DNA from: Cryptomeria japonica
Lineage: Eukaryota; Streptophyta; Pinopsida; Cupressales; Cupressaceae
DNA length: 64,000 nucleotides
Assembly: GCF_030272615.1 (NCBI RefSeq)
Contig: NC_081412.1
Coordinates: 694,532,083-694,596,082, forward strand
Direction: 5' to 3'
Shown one piece after another: positions 46,052-56,696 of the stretch (positions are counted from its first letter, which is position 1; each line of letters begins with the position of its first letter). The notes beneath the pieces are model-generated. The model saw only the letters and a program-made list of their open reading frames with translations, had not been told where the DNA came from and made no database searches. A program made the translations under genes and the position numbers.

Positions 46052-47655
46052 ATGGCTTCTTCATCTGTTCTTGAATTCATACAAAACTCTACTATAGTCG
46101 AAGTGATTAAATGCCCTAGACCCATATTTTAGTTAGTTCCCAAAATTGCTAAGAAGGATGATAATGTTGGTGCATTTTCTCAAATCCTCAAAGGAGTAGT
46201 TTTTGTAGAAGACCCTAGAATGTACATGCATTGTCACATAGAAGAATTAGGTGATGAGGAAATCAAGAGCATGTATAAGACTATAATTTGTGATGATTCT
46301 GGTAATGCAAAACCTGAACACAAAATAGTTGAAACCCTAGGATTCACTGAAATTCTCAGTATTCCAGAATTTCCTAAGGATGTTATAAGGATAGTTTTAA
46401 GCAGGGTTCATGGTGAATTTTTCTGGTTGGACTCAGTTCACAAAATCACTAAAGAGGCAGTAAAGGCTATGATAGGGTTACCCTCCACTGGTAATAGACA
46501 TGATAAGACAAAGAAGGTCTCAAATGACCTGGTGATGAACCTAACAGGTGCAACATCTGACAAGAGATCTTTAAGAGTAAATGATGTAACCGACATCAAT
46601 GTCAGATTCATTAGCATGATTTTAGGCTACAAAATCACACATGCAAATAGGTTAAACTTAGTCTCTAGCCTATGCATAAAGAGTGCCTATGATATGATCA
46701 AGGATAATGCAAAAATAGAAGTGTGTGAATGTTGAAAGATGAGCTTATTGATAATCTTGGAAAAATTAAGAAAGACAAAAAGGGGACATTTAGATTTGGA
46801 AACCTACTTGTCTATTTAATGTTGCACATAACAAAACAAGTGCCCAGTATCGGTAATAAGAATCTTGGTTTCGATATACCGGTAGGAAAACAATTGTCTA
46901 ATTTACTAAATAACATGGGTGAAAATAAAGAAAAGAATATAAATGAGTACTTTCAAGCTTAGAAGGCAATAGATGACACCATTCCAATTTTGAAAATAAT
47001 AGCACCAAAATGTAATGTAGATAATAAAGATTCTTTGAGTCAACTTGACACTTTGTCTAAGTATATTACTAAAAACATTGTGATAGTTGAACAAATAAAA
47101 GAGGAAGCATTCAAGGAGAGATTAGAGAAGGAAACACACAAATTCTTTGAGGAAGAAATAAAGAAGAGTACAAGGCAATTTGACACACTTCTACCGGAAA
47201 TATGTAGCACATTGAAGGAATTCAAAACTTTGTACAGGGATACATGTAAAACTAACTTTTTGAGAGTTGATATAGACAAGAAAATTAGCAAGATACAGGA
47301 AGAAATAAATCAATTAGCTGACAATTTCATTAATTCATCTGATTCATTATCAGTAAATAATAGGTTTTGAGGAAGAACTACTAAAGTTGGAAAGAGACAA
47401 AGAAAGAATAAAAGGAAAGGCTAAAGATCTTAAATGGAGACTTAGTCCAAAATTGGACTATCTCGCCTCCTTAAGGAAAGAAATATCTGATGCCTTGATA
47501 CAAGGACAGAAAACACTGGCAGAGCAAATGCAACACCTCACCGGTACAGTTCATAGGATAGAGGCTGCAATAAAAGACAACAAAAAGTTCATTGAGAGCT
47601 TGAATCTGGTTTTGGTAGAGCTTTTTTAGATTGTAACCAACCGGTTACAAGGATG
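46052..47655 (+). pseudogene. B3 ORF2 with internal deletion
   Basis: It starts at ATG 46052 (MASSSVLEFIQNSTIVEVIK), with TAG at 46130-46132 as in the other copies. The globular N-terminal part is well kept (GEFFWLDSVHKITKEAVKAM), with a frame slip near 46734. At about 46960 the sequence jumps from NEYFQA to KAIDDTIPILKIIAPKCNVD, leaving out the Lys-rich and Pro-rich middle that B1 has. The charged helical C-terminus follows, with a slip near 47365, ending at 47655 after a TAG at 47627. Since the C-terminus keeps Gln where B1 has TAG (DSLSQLDTL), it helps reconstruct which B1 stops are recent. Confidence 0.8.
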
Positions 47656-47879
47656 AAGCAGGAAACCACACTCATTGACACTTTGACAACCTTTGTCATT
47701 AATGCCAAAGGGGGAGTAGTGGAATGAGAAAAATAATCAGTAAAATGACTCATCAACTCAGGAGGAGTACACATTCTTTTGGTGCACATTTTTGGTAAGA
47801 CAATACCAACAGATTCTTTTTGGATGACAGTTTTTGGATTTTTCTCATGAGTGTTGCCATCAATGCCAAAGGGAGAGAT

Positions 47880-48678
47880 TGCTGGCAAATGCACACTCCA
47901 ATGAGACATTGTAGGTGATTGAAGGTTTTGTCATTGATGGCAACCTTACAATCCTATGACACCGGCAAGAAAATTTACCGACATTGGCAAAGATAGACTC
48001 TACACCAGCACATAGACCACCGACAGTAAAAGGAAGCATACCGACACAGAAGCTGATAGGAATTTTGTTTGTAATATATTTTGTTAATTATTGTAAAATC
48101 ATTCTAAGCCGACTTGGAAAGTTGTAAAATGACTCATATATGTAAGAGATCATTATAGAACATTTTGTAATAGATGGAAGAAAATATATAGGCGAAATAA
48201 GGCAGACCTATTATGCGAATTATAGGTTAAGGGTTTATGTATGAAGCAGAGCAATAAACCGGTATTGGATCTGGCATAGTAGATGCTATTTTGAAGCGGT
48301 ACAAGACATTGGATTTATATAATCCATTTTGTAAGTCAGTGAGACTTCCCATTTTGTAATTGAGTAGTGAGCTCTAGGCACTTGGCCTTCCTGCATGTGC
48401 AGGCCCCTCTTGTAGCAGTAATATTCTCTTAATGGCTAGTAAGTGAATATTGTGGGTCACAAATCCCACTGAGTTTTTTTCCCATACCGGGTTTCCTCAT
48501 TAAACTATTGTGTTATGGTGTGTTTTTCATGTGGTTGCTGTTATCTTTGTTTATTGCATTAATTCTTGTTTACCGGTATACAATATTAATATGTTCTACA
48601 TGTTTTAAGTTAAGAAAATTGTCTAGCCAGTTAGATACTGATTCACTCCCCCTCTAAGTATCTGTGGGAATCCTAACA
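47880..48678 (+). repeat. B3 3' LTR
   Basis: Runs TGCTGGCAAATGCAC to GAATCCTAACA and is preceded by the purine-rich GCCAAAGGGAGAGAT (47863-47879). It differs from the 5' LTR by point changes and a ~15-bp indel near 48585. Confidence 0.93.
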
Positions 48679-48683
48679 CTCTC

Positions 48684-49669
48684 CACCAATATCCACTTGC
48701 TCTACAATTGTGGCTATAAGATCTATACCTCCTCCATCCCTACCTCCTCCACCTCTAACTCCTCCATCCCTACCTCATCCACCTCTACCTCCTCCATCCC
48801 CACCTCCTCCACCTCTACCTCTAGGACCCTTGCCATGTCTAATCTACTAAGAACCAATCAGAACTATCAGATCTATCAAAGGTATAGGCCTGTGATGTAT
48901 CCACCAAACACTATATTGTGTTGTGGACCCTAGATCTACTACACCAAGCTGCCATCCCCACAAAATAGGAGTAAGAGCATCAAACTCAACAATAGCAACA
49001 TGAGACTACAAGAAAGCACCCCAATCACCAACCTCTCGAGTGGTGTGATAAAAATAAGCTATCACATCTGGAATACCCTATACTTCCCCAAACTGTCTGA
49101 GCACATGGCCAGGAAGATGCATATTAATAACCCTGTGACTACCCATATCTCAACCGATAAGATATCTCTATTGTCGACAAAAGGAAGATGTTGAGCATCA
49201 TCAATCCAACTAGGGCAAGTAAGATAAGGTCTCCATGATAAATATTGTAAGATATCAATCTGATAATGCCAATAAAAGATGTTACCCTATGCCTTGTGTC
49301 TCACACCAATAGTATATCCATAAGCATATGGCTGATCTGGCTCTAAATCCATATGTAACGCAAGATGGAAAATAGCTACATGTTCCCAAGCCCATGTTTG
49401 GAGCAAAGTAATACCACATCCAACCGATTTCTATTGCAAGTAAACAATCCCATGCATCTGATGATACAAAGTGGCAAGAAGACAAGGACCCCAAGAAAAC
49501 ACATGTCTATCAATAATCATATCATGTATGACACATCCCCATCCAATAGGAAAACCATGGGCGCATCTATCAGGATTCAATAATCCAACAATAGTACAAG
49601 CAAGCACAATGGTGAGACAATCATAATCAAAATCATCCCAACAAATCTCATAGCGACCATGGATATGTA
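48684..49669 (-). pseudogene. C antisense PMD ORF, middle part
   Basis: Minus strand between D and B3. HGFPIGWG and FSWGPCLLATLYHQMHGIV (about 49560-49460) are the second half of the PMD, matching HGFPIGWGR and YAWGPCVLAMLY in A1. The part towards 48684 has repeated GGAGGTAGAGGTGGAGGAGG-type sequence encoding a Gly/Glu/Val-rich stretch. It has many stops, so it is less well kept than in A1. Confidence 0.75.
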
Positions 49670-49674
49670 GATCC

Positions 49675-50847
49675 TGTTACTACTTATCAAATCGCCATTA
49701 GTTTCATATCCAAAGTCATACTATATTCTAGTTGGTTAGTATTACTGAATCATGCAGTTAGTACACACAAAGAAGTTGGTATGAACAGTCTAGTCAGTTA
49801 TAGAAGAAAGCAGTCACAGAACACAGTATTCACTGAGTTGTTTACCGAGTAATTTTTCATGGCTACCGAGCAGTAAAGTTAACTCACGGAGTTGATATTC
49901 ACCGAGTGAAACGTTTTACTAGATACATTGAACCAGGTCATGCACATGAAAATGTGTTACAAGATCGAGGCACATCTAACCATTTTACATTGGAAATTAC
50001 ACTAGGAGATTGTGTATGATTACAAGGTCAATCTGACCAATGAAATATTTTGTTTAGTTATTCATTCGAAGAATCTTTTTGTAAGATCAAAGCAATGAAT
50101 TAGATCACTACTGTAAGAGATCTATATATACAACATGATTTTAGGGTTAGAAAAAAGATAGATGTGAGATATGTGTGTGTATGCATGAAGGAAGACTATT
50201 ACAGAGACACAAAGAGGTCACTGAGAAGGTTATCAGTGAATAGTCAAAGAACAGAGTAAATAAAAGGGTTTACCAAGTTACAATATGGGTTACCGAGGCA
50301 TGCTACAAGCTAGGTAATCTTATTCTGAGCACATAGAATTTGCTATAACATTTCAGATGTAAAGTTGCAAATATTTGTAATGATTTTATTGTAAAATTGT
50401 GAAGTTGTAAGAGAAACCTTTAATAGGGTAAAAGACTCTAACCAAGTCTATAAATTGTAAATCCTTTAACTAGGTGCAACATTTAGATAGTGTTGTAAAA
50501 TCCTTTAGTAAGGTAGATCTAACAGATCTTGATACTCCTAACAAGGTAAGGTATTAGAAATAGCTAAATGTAGCTCTAACCGAGCAATCTTTATTATTGC
50601 AGTAGTGAAGTTGTGGGTGCCATCCCCACCGCAGTTTTTCTCTCTAACCAAGAGTTTCTGCGTAACCAAAATATATGTGTTATGGAGTGAATCATGTATG
50701 ATTGTTATCTGTTTGTTTTAACTTTATTTTATGTTATTGCACTATTCTGTTTATGCATAACAGTGAGGTTATTATTGAAGAAAAGTTTTCAAGTACTGAT
50801 TTACCCCTCCCCTCTCAGTACATTAGCTTTCCATATTGGGCCTAACA
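49675..50847 (+). mobile_element. D: solo LTR, Copia-like ends
   Basis: It starts TGTTACTACTTATC, ends TTGGGCCTAACA, and is flanked by GATCC at 49670-49674 and 50848-50852, a perfect 5-bp target duplication with no interior. The CCCCTCCCCTCTCAGTACAT near its end and a TATATATAC box near 50124 resemble plant Copia LTRs. It interrupts the PMD ORF of C. Confidence 0.9.
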
Positions 50848-50852
50848 GATCC

Positions 50853-51193
50853 TACTCTGCACACTCAAACAATGTACACAAAGCAAAAATACCATCATGA
50901 CAATCAAAAGTAACTTGCCTACCAAATATCGGAATGTGTAAAATACACCACACATCCTCAAGTATGATAGATGCCTCACTAGTCGGTAGATGAAAATAAC
51001 ATGTCTTTGAATGCCACCACTCAATCAAAGCAGTAATCATAGCCCTATTGGTCGTAACCTCAGGAAAATGTGTTATATAATACAATCCAACCTATCGTAA
51101 CAAAGCGGTATCCTTTGCATCCAACTCATGATGTCGATCAAGACTATCTGGTCGTGTTTACCTAGCAAGAAGTACTAGATAATGCGCCTACAT
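50853..51193 (-). pseudogene. C antisense PMD ORF, N-terminal part
   Basis: From ATG 51193 on the minus strand: codon 2 is TAG, exactly as in A1, then TRPDSLDRHHELDAKDTALL and GLYYITHFPEV, matching TRENRPDCF..ERDTLVGLGIYYVTFMPEF in A1. The PMD signature reads FHLPTSEASIILEDVWCILH. It is cut at the D insertion site. A T-rich run and TGTAG precede codon 3, so a splice acceptor here is possible. Confidence 0.82.
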
Positions 51194-52072
51194 TTGGAAA
51201 ATATAAAAAATGAGTCAACTACATCATCAAAACTATCAGGATGCATAAATAAGAAGAAAGAAAAAAAAAAGAGGGGCCTTTATTATCAATTGCGATTCAA
51301 TATTACCAATTGCAAAGTAAAATAATCATATGCGATTCAATATTACTAAATGCGAAGTAAAACTATCATATGTGAAGCAATAATATCAAATGCGATTCAA
51401 AACGTTCAATTGTGATCCCATTTTGTCAAATGTGACACAATGTTATCAAATGCGGCATAAAATATCAATTGCGAAGCATTTACATTGATTGTGACATGAT
51501 TAAATCAATTGCAGAAATATTGATACTCAATTGCGACATACATGAAAGATGACACACCAAAAAACTATTAAATTTTTTGCAAAATATAGAGAGAAACTGG
51601 CAAAAAAAATTAGGCAACTCACCATGCCACCAATGCCGGGAGGTCTCTGATAAGACCACACTTGCTTGGATAAATGCAACCTTTCTCTATGACCTGCCAT
51701 TTCACTCCAAGGATGACAAAAACACAAATATCTCTAAGCAATTCTTTCAAATCAAAACAATGCAAATGAATTCAAACCAATATCAACCTTCATTTTATAA
51801 GCTCAAAATTAGGGGTTTTTTTTAACATAAATGCCCGTGGCCCCCTCTAGCTTTAACGCAATTTTAGACACAACAAATGAGAGTGAAACCCTTTCAAACT
51901 TCATATTATCACTATCTAGCACATTTCTAAAAAACTAGTCTTCGATCCAAAATTTTCCGACCACTTTTTCTTAGGGGGCATTATACCCTAGTGTCACGGG
52001 GCATATTGGGGCATAAATTTTTCATTTTATTTGAAACAACATCGTTTCGACATTGTCTCAAAGAGGGGCAAA
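51194..52072 (+). other. C region between antisense ORF and 3' LTR
   Basis: No gene. It holds the degenerate array (51282-51545) and then ends in the polypurine tract TCTCAAAGAGGGGCAAA (52056-52072), identical to the A1 tract. Confidence 0.6.
51282..51545. repeat. ~22-24-bp degenerate array upstream of the C antisense ORF
   Basis: Around 11 units close to ATCAAATGCGATTCAATATT. It is placed ~90 bp upstream of the antisense ORF, as the A1 array is ~170 bp upstream of its own, but the unit sequence is different. Confidence 0.82.
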
Positions 52073-53074
52073 TGTAGACACCTAAAAATGTCTCATTAAT
52101 TCTACACTAATTATTTGTCTATTTAATTAAGTAATTCTTTAATTATTTGATTAAACTAACTAATTCTTCTAATCATCGCCTTGCAAACACTTCTAATTAT
52201 TCTATTTCTATTCTCAAATCATTTTAATCAGTTTACCATATCTCAATTATTAATTAAATTCCTCCAATTCTCCAAATTATAATTCCAATTAATTCCATCT
52301 AATTTCATTTCATATTTCACCAAATTCAAATTTCACTTAATTTCATCTAATTGCAAATCATCAAATTCACATTTCCCCAAATCTAAATTTCAGTTAATTT
52401 CATGTGCATTTTAGCATTCGAATGACCAAATTCAAATCCAAATTGAAAATGAAAATCAAATTCAATTTCAAATTCCTACAACACATGCTAAAATCAGAAC
52501 CAGTTGATCAAATCAATTGTCTAATTAGTTAACTTAGTTAACTCATCAATCAATCCACTTATCTCTCCAATCAATTCAGTCTTCTAATCAATCAATCCAG
52601 TCAACTAATCCATCTATTCAGTCTCCTGGTCAATCAATTGAGTTCACTCTCCAATCAATTGAGATGACTACTCAATCAAATGAGTTAACAAAACAATCAA
52701 TTGAGTTCACTTATCAATCTAAATCAGTTATCTATCAATCAAAACTTGAGTTTAAATTCTCACCTCCTTTGTGTTGAAAATCTATAAATTCAACCTCTTT
52801 TCTCAATTTAGTCTAGAATCACAAAATTAGAGTCTTCAAAGTATTTGTATGGAGTAAATTGGTGCAATACCTAAGAGCCACCAACCACTCAAATTGGAGA
52901 AGCACAATGGAAGCAAAGATGTAGAATGAGGGAGTTTCTATTTGAATGCATTTCTCATTTTTTGTATTGATTTTCATTGATTATGTTTGATGTTTGTTAA
53001 TTAGTTGAGAATTGGTGATTTGTTCTTATTTGCTAGTTAGCTTAATAAATTCATGACATTCAGGCATAGAAACA
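52073..53074 (+). repeat. C 3' LTR
   Basis: Runs TGTAGACACCTAAAAATG to GGCATAGAAACA and includes the ~170 bp lost from the 5' copy. It has the same 21-bp array and TATAAAT region as the 5' LTR. The first 16 bp are the same as in A1. Confidence 0.9.
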
Positions 53075-53395
53075 CTTTTCACTTCACATGCTTATCAATC
53101 ACCATTGTGATCTGCTATCAGTTGCTTCCTTTATATCGGTGAACTTGTTTCACTTAGCTGAACTACTAGTTGCTTCCTATAAGCTGGTCTTTCCTTACCG
53201 GTGGAAGTCTTCAATCCCCTGTTCCTTACCAATCCACTATAGCCCTTTTTTGATAGGTTGTGATGACATTAGAGCTAGTATTTGCTATCAATGACAACCT
53301 CTAAGTACCTCAAACTTCACCATGCTCACCATGATGCCAACATAATAGATCAGGTTATATTCCATTAAAAAAGGGGGCATAAACCCTGAAAATAC
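53075..53395. other. Unassigned flank of C
   Basis: No ORF, repeat or motif that I can support. On the minus strand it would be the intron following the dehydrogenase exon. Confidence 0.4.
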
Positions 53396-53594
53396 ATGTG
53401 GATGGGTACCCATATCAGGAGCTGGAACATCTATCTAGACACCAATCAAGTCATCTATCTTCTAAGTAAAGACACGTGTAAGTCGCTCTAACTCGCTAGA
53501 AGGCTTAAATTCCTTGGGGAGAAACCAATGCCACCCTTAGCCCTTCCATATGGAATAATCTCTCAATTGGAAATATTGTGCCAACTAGAATCCC
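53396..53594 (-). pseudogene. GDH: Glutamate dehydrogenase exon relic
   Basis: On the minus strand the exon is framed by a TTTTTCAG acceptor (just after 53594) and a GTATTTTC donor (just before 53396). It encodes IPYGRAKGGIGFSPRNLS, then, one frame over, SELERLTRVFT-stop-KIDDLI and DVPAPDMGTHPH. These match the substrate-binding KGGIG block and the SELERLTR..TDVPAPDMGT block of plant NAD(H)-dependent glutamate dehydrogenase, which interconverts glutamate with 2-oxoglutarate and ammonium in mitochondria. A frameshift, two stops and a Gly-to-Arg change in PYGG show it is dead. Other exons were not found, so it is a fragment of a duplicated gene, with introns rather than a processed copy. Confidence 0.8.
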
Positions 53595-54109
53595 CTGAAA
53601 AAGCTATCATCCAAAGTAACATATGAGATGTGTTAAAAAGTAAAATAAGTACAAAGGGTAGCATATTGAAGCTAAGAGAACTAACAAAAATCACATAAGC
53701 TTAAAAGTGCAACATAATGAAATATTGAAAAGTGCATTACCTTATTGGGCTTCTCTTTGTTTTGAGAATTGTTTAATATTCTCTACTTAATAAGGTCAAC
53801 CATGTGAAGGTGAAAGCTCATTTGGCCCCTCCCCCCACCCTCACATCACTCTGAATTCCCCATACCCAATCATATAACAGTAATATTTTATTCATCCATT
53901 AATAACATATAACATTCATTCATTAACACATTCACATTCATTCATTAACATATAACATTCATTATTTCAGTTTTTACATTTTATAAAAAATATGGTTATC
54001 ATAATATGATTACAATCACTTTTTTTTTGTTTCTTTTTTGTAGCTAAATAAAGAAGAAGTGAATTATCATTTTCTAAATCATTTTCCCCCCTTCAATTGT
54101 TCTGCCCTC
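53595..54109. other. Unassigned AT-rich segment
   Basis: No gene. Contains short ATTCATTAACACATTCA-type repeats (53895-53960) and a T-run at 54021. Confidence 0.4.
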
Positions 54110-55960
54110 TTCTCATGATCTTAATATATGCCTAGTCATGCACTCACAACATGGAGGTTGCTGCAAGGGGGCATCTGCTGCAATAACACATAAATGTTAA
54201 ATTGATATGTTTTATTATTATTGTTACAAGTATTTCATTAATTAAAAGAACATTAGAGTGGTTCTCTTTACCCGATGGGTCCACATCATGTTCCTAATCT
54301 TGTCTTATAGCCTCATGCTCAACATGTTGAACACCCTCTAAATCCTCTAGAGTTGAAACATGAAAGGCTACATTAATTAATATACCAATTGCAATTAAAT
54401 ATGTTTAAAAGAACATTAGAGTTGTCCTCTTTACCTGATGGATCCACATCATGTTCCTGATCTTGTCTAACCTGATCATGCTCAACATGTTGATCATACT
54501 CTACATGCTCTATAGTTGAAACACAAAAGGTTACATTAATTAATACACCAAATGCAATTAAAGATGTTTAATTGTATTAATCCGTAATGTGTTTTTTATA
54601 GCACATGAATACATCTTGTATCAGGATATACACAACCATGACCTTCATCTGTAGGTTGTGCTCCACCCTCACCATGATGCATTCCAATGTCATGTGCAGT
54701 ATTATCATTGATTGCCTATTTAAAACGAATAGGCATATAATTACTTTGTGGTGGAAATTAATATTGAATAGATTGAACAAATGTTCATTTTTAAATAAAC
54801 TTCATTGAGTTTATTTACCTACTTGTCTGATGTAGTGGAATCTTGTGTTTGCCTAGTCAAGAGTCTTAGGTGTTTAGCCATGACTCCATAGCCTTGCTGG
54901 AAGGAAATATTCAGGTCCTCTTCTATGGGAACTCTCTTGTATTTAGATCCCTACATTATTGCATAAGATCATGAATTTTGCTTCTATGGCTTGATAAAAC
55001 TAAAATTGTTTGCAATTTATTGCTTGGATGCAATAGTTCATTTATTGATACTTACAATTCATGCGACTAATTTTATATAACCACTAGAGACAAGTTTGTG
55101 TTGCCCATGTTTTTTTACTCTTGCCTTTGTTGCCTTCGATGTGTCAGAAAACCTATGAAAAGATTGAAATATGTTAGATTATGTAAAAAGAAAGAGTAAT
55201 CAATATATAATTACATTGTTGATAGTATCACATACCTTCCTTGGCCTGGTGGTGTCTTTCCTTTTTTTCTTTTTAGCCTTCTCCTTTATATCTGACACCA
55301 GGTCCTTCCAATCACTCTCTGGAATCATTGGGGGAGGCTCGTACATTTTGTTCTTCTCTAAATTGTGACCTATATTGGTCCCTCGCATACTTTAGATAGA
55401 TACCAACTTTCTTAAGGACCTTGGTTCGATTGAATGTGTTATTACCAAACAACACAACTAAATGATTAATGAGCTCATACTTTAAATCTTCATTTTGGGC
55501 ATTCCACTGTGTACTTATGGTGGGTCTGAAGATCTCCAATGTAATATAATTTAGATGTTTATAAAAACCATCATTTCCTGCAAAAAGATCATGGGATCAT
55601 TAGTCTAAAAAGAGTGATCAATAAGTAAATTTCAATTGGATTATATATAATAATAATTAAAACATTTTAAAGTACTTGGGACCTTCTCTATCTTTATGGG
55701 AATGAAATCTTCAGTCACCACAAATGTGACCGGTAATGTTCCCATCCTAGTAACATGAGAAGATCTAGGAAAGATGTTAAAACAACGCCAGTACTAGTGA
55801 CCTCTACATCCCCAGGTACACGTCTTGACACATATTCTGGCATGTGTTCACTGCCATAGAGTGCAATACTCCATTTATGTATGCTATGTGTTGTCAACAT
55901 TTCAGCCAGTAATATAGGTGTAGATGATGGGGTTGAATGATGTGATGTATGCATAGGAAG
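54110..55960 (-). pseudogene. Ptta/En/Spm (CACTA)-type accessory gene relic, intron-containing
   Basis: Exon-like pieces on the minus strand, with AG/GT borders, run from about 55955 down to 54110. The best is 55240-55540: STQWNAQNEDLKYELINHLV, KKVGIYLKYARDQYR, PPPMIPESDWKDLVSDIKEK and a Lys-rich end, then a GTATGTG donor. The next pieces read SDTSKATKARVKKHGQHKLV (about 55150-55085) and FQQGYGVMAKHLRLLTRQTQ (about 54920-54845). This order resembles the plant Transposase_24 (Ptta/En/Spm) family found with CACTA transposons. His/Asp-rich small exons, two of them tandem duplicates, follow. No CACTA terminal repeat was found near, and stops occur, so it is probably a dead fragment. Confidence 0.6.
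54248..54573 (-). repeat. 163-bp tandem duplication containing a small exon
   Basis: The units begin at 54248 and 54411 (GAACATTAGAG). Each carries the same minus-strand exon with AG and GTAAAGAG borders, encoding VQHVEHEAIRQD..EHDVDPSG and DQHVEHDQVRQDQEHDVDPS. Confidence 0.8.
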
Positions 55961-55998
55961 ATCAGGATTGACACTTGCACCAACCCCTACTCCTCGGG

Positions 55999-56696
55999 TG
56001 TTATGGGACTTTTTCCCGTGGAATGAAATTGTAATAAAGAGGATTAAATAAATCTAATTATGAGCATTATTATGAAGGTGTGTGACTTTTGTAAGAACCC
56101 TTGAGACATTATTTAAAACCTATGAATGAATAGACAAAGAACAATATAGGATAGAGAAGAATACAAGAGAAGGATAAATTGAAAGGAGCACAACAAAGGA
56201 TAGTTAAGGTCTGGTGGTTGGGCATTGAGCATTTGAGAAGGGGCATACAGTGTGTGTCCAACTCGGGGTACACGTACACCTAGGAGTGTCTTGGCCAAGG
56301 CTGTGTTTATTTCATGTCATGAAGGCATGTGGGGTTTTGTGTAAGAACCGTGTCCTCCTGGAGTGCTCCCTTGCCTAGAAACCCTATACGTATAACTAAT
56401 CCTTTGCATGTAGGAAAGCAACCTCTCCGTGATTTACAAATATGCACTAATCAATTTCATATTGTCATTGCCCTAATGTTTCACCATTGCAAATCATTAT
56501 CTCAATGTTTTATATATTCTGAGTAATTAGTTTATCATTAATTGAATAAATTACTTTGATACTTTATTAAAACACTGTGTAAACACTTAATAATAAATCG
56601 TGAATTTAACACCTTAATATTAAATTATCTATCTTAGGTAAAATGTTAATCCACTATTGATACTTAATAAATCATAAGGGAAAAGAACTATTAGAT
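55999..56696 (+). repeat. E 5' LTR
   Basis: TGTTATGGGAC to about ..GAACTATTAGA. The end is not a clean CA, probably mutated. The preceding flank is CACTA-like gene sequence. Confidence 0.82.

Larger units (their letters stand above)
43777..48678 (+). mobile_element. B3: third B-family element, internally deleted
   Basis: It starts TGTTGGCAAATG and ends GAATCCTAACA, flanked by CTCTC at 43772-43776 and 48679-48683, a perfect target duplication. LTRs are 780 and 799 bp and the interior 3323 bp, against 4925 bp in B1; the shortfall is one deletion inside ORF2 at about 46960. It lies in the C antisense ORF, in the opposite orientation to that ORF. Confidence 0.93.
36240..53074 (+). mobile_element. 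C: pol-less Gypsy (Tat-like) element with antisense PMD ORF, hosting B3 and D
   Basis: It has a 5' LTR missing its first ~170 bp (36240-37073), a primer site (37076), a leader array, a Gag-like low-complexity ORF, a tail shared with A1, an antisense PMD ORF cut twice, an array, a polypurine tract and a 3' LTR (52073-53074). B3 and D together add about 6.1 kb; without them the interior is ~9 kb and has no protease, RT, RNase H or integrase. LTR start, polypurine tract and primer site match family A, so A-like enzymes could have mobilised it. Confidence 0.85.

Noticed and set aside
53895-54030. Microsatellite or satellite DNA
   Set aside because: Only a few imperfect ATTCATT repeats and a T-run; too short to call a satellite.
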